Source: Methanosarcinales archaeon
GTDB taxonomy: Archaea; Halobacteriota; Methanosarcinia; Methanosarcinales; Methanogasteraceae
Assembly: GCA_030672345.1 (NCBI GenBank)
Contig: DAOVGO010000039.1
Location: 1 to 6,594, forward strand
Direction of reading: 5' to 3'
DNA length: 6,594 nt
Both the position numbers and the translations under genes were made by a program. Below, piece after piece: positions 1 to 5,369 of the stretch; positions within the stretch are counted from its first letter, which is position 1, and every line of letters starts with the position of its first letter. Below the pieces are notes generated by a model. That model was not told the origin of the DNA, did no database searches, and was given only the letters and a program-made list of their open reading frames with translations.

Positions 1-1527
1 GTTTATGTAGTCGAGTCGAGTACCGGTCGAAGAATTATATAGATAAAGATACTTCAGATCGTAGGTTCCGTTGTACTCATTCTGCCTCATCTTTGTCCCT
101 TCGAACCTCAACTGGACTGTCTGGCTTCCTTTGCTCAGATACGTCGTGTTGATATCATAGTCGATTGAGTTGTAACTATTGCTCTCATACAATTGTCCAT
201 TCACCTGATAATATCCAGTTTCTATCACATTCACGCCGACCTCGATCGTCAAATTACCATACAGCCCATCTGCATCGGTATCATCACCATAATCAGTATA
301 AACATCACTGAACTCAGCAGGCGGTCTCTGGAAATCGGTGTAGTTGTAGTCGCTGGTAGAATACTTCATTTCATCTATCCTATACCATTCCTCGGTCTCA
401 TAAAGGTTTAACCATGCCCTGAAGCTCCCATTGTACCCTGTACCATATATCCTGATCCCATCAAACTCTATAGTAATATTTTGAATGCCTTCATCGAGGT
501 ATGTTCTGTTCCAGTCACCATCAATCCCTCTCCAATAACCTTCTTCTTCATCGTAATATTCCAAATATCCGTCTAATTCACATTCTCCCGCCTTAGTGAC
601 ATTGATCTCTGCTTCTATTACAAGGTAGTCGTACAATATATCATTGTCCGTATCTAAGCCATAATCATTGAAATTGCCAGTGAATTCCGCGGGCGGTCTC
701 TGGAAATCGGTGTGATCATAGTACGATGTTGTATATGCAATGTCCCGGTGATCGATCTGTTCGTACAGCGCAGTGACATTTTTTGTCTTCATCGATTCTT
801 CTGATCCTCCAGATGCCGGAGGCGTGGGAGTGGCTGGCGTTGGCGTCTCTTCAGGTACTGGTACTGGATACGGGTATGAATCCGTTGCATTGTAGAGGCG
901 AAGGTCTCGCAGATCATACCTTCCATCATATCCGTTCTGTCTGAGAGTTATTCCATAAAATCTCAGTCGAACTGTCTGGTTTCCTGCGTTCAGGTCTGTT
1001 GTGTTGCTGTCATAATCCACACAATCCCAGTAGTCCATGACACCACACTCACACAATCCGCCACTTACTCTATAACGTCCAGCATCGGTCACAACCACGC
1101 CGACATCGACTACCAGATAATCATATAATCCGTCTCCATCGGTATCCTCTCCCTCATCCGAGTAGACATCGGTAAATATTGCTGACAGCGGTTGAAACTC
1201 GGTATAGTTATAGTATGATGTGGCATAACTCCCGCGATCGAGCAGATCTCCTCTCCTGCTGTACAGATAGAGATATATTTTATGTGTGCCATTGATTCTG
1301 TTCTTCCAGATGCTCGTGCCTTCAAAATAGAGTTGAACCATCTGGTTTGTATCTGCCATCTCTATGGAATTGTTTGCCCACAGATAGTTGCCAGTTCCAT
1401 CTTCCAGCCGTGCTTTCACATGATATTCGCCCTCTTGTATTGTGGCATTCAGGTTGACGTTCACTGTCAGGTAATTGTACAGCCCATCTCCATCGGTATC
1501 GTTTCCATGATCCGTGATTCCACTGAA
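1..1527 (-). repeat. Four tandem protein repeats with Asp-rich (calcium-type) loops
   Basis: The C-terminal part of the lipoprotein holds four related units that begin at residues 595, 712, 876 and 1000 (first bases 1527, 1176, 684 and 312). They are 117, 164 and 124 residues long, and the last is cut by the window edge. Each opens with a pattern like F-[ST]-D-V-Y-x-D-x-G-x-DTDGDGLYDYL, whose D-x-D-x-D-G-x-x-D spacing resembles dockerin/thrombospondin-3 calcium loops. The loops are DTDGDGLYNYL, DTDGDGLYDYL, DTDNDILYDYL and DTDADGLYGNL, so copy 4 has lost the last Asp. Units end in Y-x-Y-T-[ED]-F-Q, and TDFQRPPAEF precedes units 3 and 4. A 22-base stretch encoding the TDFQRPP segment is identical at 320-341 and 692-713, pointing to recent duplication or conversion. 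Calcium binding is inferred. Confidence 0.8.
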
Positions 1528-3309
1528 CACGGGGGTGTGAACAACGAAGCTCAACGGGATGCTGAATGCCTCCTGATCCGAAGAGATCGCTATTGCTCCG
1601 GTATGCTCTCCTGGCTCAATAGAACCGGGCACTGTCAGTGTGGCAGTGAAATTAGCCTGTGTGTTGCATGAGAGTGTGCCAATGACATCGCTGTCGAAAC
1701 TGATCCAATCGCATGGTTCATGTCGATAGAAGTCAACCACACCTTCAAACGCCTGCTGCCCAAGATATGTCGGCACATAATGACCATATATCCAAACTTT
1801 CCATTTCCCTGCAATCGGTCTGATTGCACAGACCCTTTCAACACCAGCATGCCCGCTCGATTGACCTGCACTGCGTCCATCCGGATCATATAACACAAGA
1901 CCCAATTCGCTATCTGAGTTGTTCCACCTTACCGTCACCTCAAATCGATCCAGACACGCGGGAACATCGAAGTACTCAGAAACGTTTTCATAACGCATCA
2001 CTGAGTTGTTGAATCGATGCGCTTCTGATATGTTAATCACGATCGCGTCCAGACAGGTGTTTGAGAGTTCGATGCCATCGTTTGTTACGGAAAACGACTG
2101 AGATACTGTTTCATTCGGTTTTAGAATTCCCGGGTTCCATCTGGAAGGTGTACTTGTTATTTTACATATCTTCACTGTGGCGCCGAACGGTGTGATCGAT
2201 GTGATATCTTTTCCATAAACGATTGCCATCCATCTGCCAGTAGAAGGATTCTCTACAATTTCGGTATCTGTCTGATTATGTCGGTCATGGTCTATACATT
2301 CGTGTGTTGGGGTAAACAGAAAGAGGTCTGCATCACCGGTATAATCCCTCAAAGAGACTTCAACTCTTTCAGTGCCTCTTGGAATATCGAAATAGAAATA
2401 TTCCCATTCTTTATCGCCCAGAGCTCCATTGAATGTCCCCGTTCCATTGGTTATCTCTACTGACTGGGCAATATTTACAGTCACCGGTACCGAAAGAACG
2501 GACTTTCCGTTTCCGTTTATTGTAATATTTCCTGTATACACTCCTGAATCGACTCCATTCGGCACGGTCAAGGTGGAATCAAATATCTTCTGCTCATTTG
2601 CTGAGATCGAGCCCGGAAGTGGCTGGATGGTCAGCCAATTTCCAGCAGTACCATTGGTACTGATTGTCACCCCTGCAAGCTCCCTATTTGTGAAGAAAAC
2701 GAACCTTGCAAAATCCTCGCAGCCTGGTGCAACTGCGTATATCTTCTTGGTGGGTCGGTCTGCCCCGTACTCAAGCCCGGTGTATGTCCATGTACCAGCG
2801 ATCCATTGGTCAGGAATAATTCCTGTCAGTGTATCATTGTTGACTGTAAGATATGCCTGATATGCATCGATTTCTCCTGTTCCCTGATAGAATTCCTCGT
2901 ATTCAAGCCCCACTCTGTTATTTAGCTTGGCAGTAGTGGTCGTCAGAGCAGCTTTCACACCAGCCGGCGTCAGATCCGGATTTGCCTGGAGTAGCAGTGC
3001 GGCTGCACCTGCTGCATAAGGCGTTGACGTACTTGTGCCACTTGCTCTGGTATAATATTCATCCACTGGCTCCCCCATCTCAGTTTCCCATGCCCTGCAC
3101 GATATGATATCCACACCAGGTGCTACGAGCGTTGGTTTTGTCCTTCCATCAGTGGTAGGACCTGAGCCGCTGAAGTAGGCTATATGCCCGGATTGATCTG
3201 ATGCGCCAACCGTTATCGGTTTAACAGCATCACCAGGCGAATTGATGCAGCCCGATACCATCAGCATCACCATCAGAAGACCAATCAGCACCAATTTATT
3301 TGTTGGCAT
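1..3309 (-). CDS. Lipoprotein carrying the C-terminal half of a subtilisin-like (S8) protease plus large repeat-rich extracellular region (3' end outside window)
   Basis: The frame is open for 1103 codons from ATG 3309 to the window edge, with no stop. Residues 1-21 form a lipoprotein signal peptide (basic residue in MPTNK, hydrophobic LVLIGLLMVMLMV, lipobox VSGC, Cys21), so the product is probably exported and lipid-anchored outside the cell. Residues 24 to about 160 are the second half of a peptidase S8 domain: SPGDAVKPITVGASD, FSGSGP, KPTLVAPGVDI, then GTSTSTP with the catalytic Ser93. Asp, His and the oxyanion Asn are absent here; they lie in the gene just upstream. Then come an Ig/Fn3-like beta-rich stretch (about 164-283), a PPC-like domain (about 284-383), a second PPC-like domain (about 424-523), another Ig/Fn3-like stretch (about 530-592) and four repeats with Asp-rich loops (595 onward). 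More than two dozen N-X-S/T sequons, nearly all after the peptidase part, suggest N-glycosylation. The start is chosen for its ATG, the SD at 3313-3319 and the signal peptide. Domain names rest on reading the translation; Ser93 and the lipobox are the firmest points. Confidence 0.85.
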   Translation of the reverse strand, partial: MPTNKLVLIGLLMVMLMVSGCINSPGDAVKPITVGASDQSGHIAYFSGSGPTTDGRTKPTLVAPGVDIISCRAWETEMGEPVDEYYTRASGTSTSTPYAAGAAALLLQANPDLTPAGVKAALTTTTAKLNNRVGLEYEEFYQGTGEIDAYQAYLTVNNDTLTGIIPDQWIAGTWTYTGLEYGADRPTKKIYAVAPGCEDFARFVFFTNRELAGVTISTNGTAGNWLTIQPLPGSISANEQKIFDSTLTVPNGVDSGVYTGNITINGNGKSVLSVPVTVNIAQSVEITNGTGTFNGALGDKEWEYFYFDIPRGTERVEVSLRDYTGDADLFLFTPTHECIDHDRHNQTDTEIVENPSTGRWMAIVYGKDITSITPFGATVKICKITSTPSRWNPGILKPNETVSQSFSVTNDGIELSNTCLDAIVINISEAHRFNNSVMRYENVSEYFDVPACLDRFEVTVRWNNSDSELGLVLYDPDGRSAGQSSGHAGVERVCAIRPIAGKWKVWIYGHYVPTYLGQQAFEGVVDFYRHEPCDWISFDSDVIGTLSCNTQANFTATLTVPGSIEPGEHTGAIAISSDQEAFSIPLSFVVHTPVFSGITDHGNDTDGDGLYNYLTVNVNLNATIQEGEYHVKARLEDGTGNYLWANNSIEMADTNQMVQLYFEGTSIWKNRINGTHKIYLYLYSRRGDLLDRGSYATSYYNYTEFQPLSAIFTDVYSDEGEDTDGDGLYDYLVVDVGVVVTDAGRYRVSGGLCECGVMDYWDCVDYDSNTTDLNAGNQTVRLRFYGITLRQNGYDGRYDLRDLRLYNATDSYPYPVPVPEETPTPATPTPPASGGSEESMKTKNVTALYEQIDHRDIAYTTSYYDHTDFQRPPAEFTGNFNDYGLDTDNDILYDYLVIEAEINVTKAGECELDGYLEYYDEEEGYWRGIDGDWNRTYLDEGIQNITIEFDGIRIYGTGYNGSFRAWLNLYETEEWYRIDEMKYSTSDYNYTDFQRPPAEFSDVYTDYGDDTDADGLYGNLTIEVGVNVIETGYYQVNGQLYESNSYNSIDYDINTTYLSKGSQTVQLRFEGTKMRQNEYNGTYDLKYLYLYNSSTGTRLDYIN
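793..876 (-). other. Pro/Thr-rich linker inside repeat 2
   Basis: Residues 812-839 of the lipoprotein read YPYPVPVPEETP then TPATPTPPASGGSEES, a flexible proline/threonine/serine linker of the kind found between domains of archaeal surface proteins. It interrupts repeat unit 2 and accounts for most of that unit's extra length compared with its neighbours. It may separate units 1-2 from units 3-4 on the cell surface. Confidence 0.7.
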
Positions 3310-3312
3310 CCC

Positions 3313-3319
3313 GATCACC
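3313..3319 (-). promoter_or_regulatory. Shine-Dalgarno site of the second protease gene, overlapping the stop of the first
   Basis: On the minus strand GGTGATC matches the complement of the archaeal 16S rRNA 3' end (GATCACC). The GGTG part ends 6 bases before the ATG at 3309. The same bases contain the TGA stop (3315-3317) of the upstream protease gene. This arrangement is typical of translational coupling and argues that the downstream ATG is a real start rather than a by-product of a frameshift. Confidence 0.65.
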
Positions 3320-4346
3320 CTGAATTCCCTGCTGCAACGCAGACGACCGCTCCTGCATCCATTGCTGCATCCACAGCCATGCAGTCTGGTTTGGCGTAAA
3401 CCTCGCCGGTATAAGAACCGCCGAGACTTATACTGATCACATCTGCCCCGTTATCAACTGCCCACTCGATCCCTGCAATCACATCGGAGAGGTATCCGCT
3501 TCCCTCGCTATTCAGAACCCGTATATTCATAAGCGAGGCTCCTGGGGCAACTCCCGTGTATCTACCACCCGATGCCTCCCCGGTACCCGCGATTATACCT
3601 GCACAGTGCGTTCCGTGTCCATACAGATCATCTGTGGTCGGCTCATCTTCCACAAAGTTCTTCTCGGCTATGACCTTGCCATATAGATCAGGATGATTCT
3701 TGTCGATCCCTGTGTCAATAACAGCAACAACTATGCCGCTACCATCGAACCCCTCAGCCCACACCAGATCCTCGGTTGTCCTTGCAGTACCTACCGATTC
3801 CACATCGATGCCGCCGTAGGATTTCTCGGGCTCGAGGGGCTCTGGTAGTTGAATCTCGCGGTCGAGATATACACATTCAACATCTGATCGATCTGCAACT
3901 GCCTTGATCGATCTGGCAGGTATCCTCGCTGTTATACCGTTGATGATATGGTATTGATACTTTATCTCTCCATCACTGCCTCGAAGCGCACTGATAACAC
4001 TTTTCTGACTCTCCATGGATGATATGGATGGTGTGGATGGTCTGGATTTCAACAGTATTATCACACCTACTTTCTCATCCGGTCCGCTCTTTTCCATCTT
4101 TTTTGTCAGTTCAACCTCTAACTTTGAAGCTTTTGATTCGGGGGTCCAAATCTCATTCTGGTGATCTTTTGGGTCGATCAAACTCGATTTCGATTCCACT
4201 GGATTTCGTTCATCGATCAATTCTGATATCAATCCTTCAAATGACTGGATTTCGGACATGTCGTTCTCGGTTGATGCGGTTGCATAGAATACCAGTACAA
4301 CAGCCAAGATTGCTACAGTTACGGCAACGATTGTTTTTTTCATCAT
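3315..4346 (-). CDS. N-terminal half of a secreted subtilisin-like (S8) serine protease
   Basis: The product has 343 residues. Residues 1-25 (MMKK, then hydrophobic TIVAVTVAILAVVLVFYATAS) are a signal peptide or membrane anchor. Residues of about 92-170 resemble an I9 propeptide (VGVIILLKSRPS, YQYHIINGITARIP, VECVYLDREIQ), the usual chaperone/inhibitor of subtilases. The catalytic domain begins near residue 190 and shows Asp211 (VVAVIDTGID), His244 (YGHGTHCAGI) and the oxyanion Asn341 (VAAGNSG). It then ends abruptly two residues later, before the strand and helix that carry the catalytic Ser, so the protein cannot be a complete protease by itself. The missing half is the next gene, 5 bases downstream in another frame. 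No N-X-S/T sequon is present. The start at 4346 gives the best signal peptide; ATG 4343 is a near-equal alternative. It may be a working split enzyme or a gene broken by insertion. Confidence 0.88.
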   Translation of the reverse strand: MMKKTIVAVTVAILAVVLVFYATASTENDMSEIQSFEGLISELIDERNPVESKSSLIDPKDHQNEIWTPESKASKLEVELTKKMEKSGPDEKVGVIILLKSRPSTPSISSMESQKSVISALRGSDGEIKYQYHIINGITARIPARSIKAVADRSDVECVYLDREIQLPEPLEPEKSYGGIDVESVGTARTTEDLVWAEGFDGSGIVVAVIDTGIDKNHPDLYGKVIAEKNFVEDEPTTDDLYGHGTHCAGIIAGTGEASGGRYTGVAPGASLMNIRVLNSEGSGYLSDVIAGIEWAVDNGADVISISLGGSYTGEVYAKPDCMAVDAAMDAGAVVCVAAGNSG

Positions 4347-4350
4347 GGTT

Positions 4351-4533
4351 TTATGCCCCTGATCTCATCATGGATTGACTTGATATGGTCGTGAGTTCTG
4401 TTTGGGTACTCGATCCAGTTATAACTGTCAGCAGTTGACAACCATTCAGACATCCAGTCAACACGATCACACCCGCGCAGCTAAACACCCTCAGAAAAGC
4501 ACGCAATCCTCCTATCTGGTCAGACCCATTCAT
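4351..4533 (-). CDS. Possible very small lipoprotein upstream of the protease genes
   Basis: A 60-codon frame from ATG 4533 ends with TAA 4 bases before the first protease ATG. It encodes a weakly basic N-terminus (LRAFLR), a hydrophobic run (VFSCAGVIVLTG) and Cys28 within LTGC, which fits the lipobox pattern; a Ser/Thr-rich tail follows. A candidate TATA box at 4578-4585 would place a transcription start near 4555, about 20 bases before this ATG. No strong SD precedes ATG 4533. An in-frame TTG at 4506 follows an AGGAGG almost directly, too close for a normal SD. I do not recognise a family, and the frame also reads upstream to ATG 4578. It could be a coupled leader peptide, a tiny lipoprotein, or simply the untranslated leader of the protease transcript. 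Confidence 0.3.
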   Translation of the reverse strand: MNGSDQIGGLRAFLRVFSCAGVIVLTGCLNGCQLLTVITGSSTQTELTTISSQSMMRSGA

Positions 4534-4577
4534 GATTATCAACTTCCGAGACGCCACCCCCACCTCCATCCTTCTCA

Positions 4578-4585
4578 CATAAAAA
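4578..4585 (-). promoter_or_regulatory. Candidate TATA box for the split-protease transcription unit
   Basis: The minus strand reads TTTTTATG here, at the point where the G-rich stretch gives way to ordinary sequence. An archaeal start about 25 bases downstream would fall near 4555, ahead of the small ORF and both protease genes. A second candidate, TTATAA at 4419-4424, would start transcription near 4396, about 50 bases before the protease ATG. No clear BRE is seen for either, so the choice is open. Confidence 0.3.
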
Positions 4586-4998
4586 GGTAACCCATCTGCC
4601 CCCCTCCCCGCACAACCGCTGCACAGATGTCATGCAGAAGCCAGAATCCCCTGCCCCACCCGAGACCAGCAGAATCGCCACCAGCACACACAATCAGACG
4701 AACCCTCCGGCACGCCCACACACACCCGAAAAACCGTCCCAAATGCCAGATCGACACAAACAGACAGATCCCCAAACGAACGGTCACGCCCGACAACCCA
4801 CGGACCCGGACCAGATATCGCTATGCATACCCAATGGACGCGCCCCGTCTCGCTCACCCCGGCGGCACCCGGGCTTACCTTCGCCGCCCCCGCATGATCT
4901 GCGACGTACATGCCCCTGCCCGCATTCTCGCCCGAAAGAGCCCGGGTTCGCAAACCCTCCACAAAAACCCCGCCGCCCGTTATCAGAAATTGCCGAAC
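4586..4998. other. GC-rich, strand-asymmetric region without a convincing gene
   Basis: Roughly 400 bases are markedly richer in C (+ strand) or G (- strand) than the flanking genes. Open frames exist on both strands (for example 4630-4962 on - and 4627-5037 on +), but their products are low-complexity and carry no motif I recognise. Open frames of this size are expected by chance in stop-poor GC-rich DNA. On the minus strand a GGGTT/AACCC hairpin with a TGCG loop lies at 4944-4957, and a GGCGGC/GCCGCC stem at 4861-4888. A structured RNA is possible. I looked for SRP RNA and RNase P RNA signatures and did not see them. The divergent promoters of the protease and antitoxin units lie at its two ends. 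Confidence 0.5.
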
Positions 4999-5003
4999 AT
5001 AAA

Positions 5004-5011
5004 TTATATAA
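5004..5011 (+). promoter_or_regulatory. TATA box of the antitoxin gene
   Basis: TTATATAA lies in an A/T-rich patch (AACATAAATTATATAACC) straight after the GC-rich region. Archaeal spacing would put the transcription start near 5032, giving a leader of about 36 bases before ATG 5069. The first copy of the tandem 22-bp repeat then lies between the TATA box and the start site, and the second lies in the leader. Confidence 0.55.
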
Positions 5012-5016
5012 CCGAC

Positions 5017-5060
5017 TTATGGCGTATAATTTTGTGAGTTATGGTGTATAATCTTGTGAG
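5017..5060 (+). repeat. Tandem 22-bp direct repeat in the antitoxin promoter/leader, possible operator
   Basis: Units 5017-5038 and 5039-5060 are directly adjacent and match at 20 of 22 positions (C/T at position 7, T/C at position 15). Each contains the dyad TTAT-N5-ATAA (5017-5029 and 5039-5051) and ends in TTGTGAG. The 22-bp period is about two helical turns, so bound proteins would sit on the same DNA face. The position between TATA box and SD suits an operator for autoregulation of a toxin-antitoxin operon. Chance duplication by slippage is the alternative. Confidence 0.6.
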
Positions 5061-5068
5061 GTGAAAAT

Positions 5069-5272
5069 ATGACTGATGTGACCAAAGTCAAATTGATTGT
5101 AAATGAGATCGAGCAAGTTCCGGAATCGTTTCTCGAAGAAATACTGGACTTTATTCGATTTCTAAAGATAAAAGCTAAGACAAATAAACTGGAAACTATG
5201 ATTGCGAGTGAATCATCCCTCAAGAGAGATTGGCTGAGACCTGAGGAGGATTACGCCTGGCGAGATTTGTAA
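5069..5272 (+). CDS. DUF2281/VapB-like small antitoxin, now without an intact toxin
   Basis: The product has 67 residues. The N-terminal part (VNEIEQVPESFLEEILDF, IRFLKIKAK) matches the DUF2281 pattern of an acidic helix followed by a DF-x-x-FLK helix. The C-terminal part (ESSLKRDWLRPEEDYAWRDL) is the tail typical of antitoxins that wrap around MazF/PemK or PIN toxins. No AbrB-type or ribbon-helix-helix DNA-binding fold is obvious. The start is well supported: GAGGTGA at 5058-5064 lies 4 bases before ATG 5069. In the family such genes precede and overlap a toxin gene by a few bases. Here the overlap and toxin RBS remain, but the toxin is a fragment (5257-5355). The gene may be an orphan able to neutralise a related toxin elsewhere, or a remnant that has kept its frame. 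The family call rests on sequence pattern only. Confidence 0.75.
   Translation: MTDVTKVKLIVNEIEQVPESFLEEILDFIRFLKIKAKTNKLETMIASESSLKRDWLRPEEDYAWRDL
5244..5249 (+). promoter_or_regulatory. Preserved ribosome binding site of the lost toxin
   Basis: AGGAGG lies inside the antitoxin's codons for PEED, 7 bases before CTG 5257. The spacing is ideal and fixes where toxin translation used to begin, or might still begin weakly. Confidence 0.6.
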
Positions 5273-5355
5273 AAGGAGACATTATAATTCTTCCTTTTCC
5301 GTTCTCTGATCTAACTTTCACAGATGGCAGCTACCACCACCGTTTTCAAGATTGA
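5257..5355 (+). pseudogene. 5' remnant of a MazF/PemK-type mRNA interferase toxin
   Basis: The frame from CTG 5257 reads LARFVKGDIIILPFPFSDLT and then FTDGSYHHRFQD before TGA 5353-5355. The first 20 residues match the conserved N-terminus of MazF/PemK toxins (K-G-D-I-[IV]-x-x-PFPFSDL-T). Intact members run to about 110 residues and next show a [KR]-RPALV-type segment, which is missing here. Similarity ends near 5317, so the breakpoint is probably there, within 60 bases of the convergent aroB' gene. The start position carries CTG instead of ATG, GTG or TTG. It overlaps the antitoxin's Ala-Trp codons (GCC TGG), so the change would be silent in the antitoxin. Without the rest of the fold no RNase activity is expected. 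This remnant overlaps the antitoxin by 16 bases. Confidence 0.75.
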
Positions 5356-5369
5356 CCCCACACGATGCG

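Noticed and set aside
1110..2860. Open frames of 60-143 codons on both strands across the left part
   Set aside because: They lie in other frames of the 1103-codon lipoprotein gene, which is open throughout and has clear domain content. They are shadows.
3307..3360. Programmed frameshift joining the two protease halves
   Set aside because: The second frame is open upstream of its ATG, so a shift is formally possible. However, the fused chain would carry a hydrophobic signal peptide and lipobox inside the catalytic domain. No slippery heptamer is seen, and a proper SD and ATG explain the second gene better.
4520..4693. Minus-strand frame from TTG 4693 with a signal-peptide-like start (LCVLVAILLVSGG)
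   Set aside because: G/T-rich DNA gives runs of Val, Leu, Gly and Cys by chance. It lacks a well-placed SD, has no lipobox Cys at the right place, and overlaps the candidate promoter and the small ORF.
4586..4998. SRP RNA, RNase P RNA or a second tRNA in the GC-rich stretch
   Set aside because: I did not find the SRP helix 8 motif (GGAAG-GAGCA type) or the conserved RNase P core blocks. The TTCGCAA patch near 4948 does not have pairing arms for a T arm or a cloverleaf.
4627..5051. Overlapping open frames on both strands of the GC-rich stretch
   Set aside because: The products are low-complexity (Pro/Arg/His-rich on +, Gly/Val/Cys-rich on -), have no recognisable motif, and one of them runs through the antitoxin promoter. 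They are best explained by the scarcity of stop codons in GC-rich DNA.
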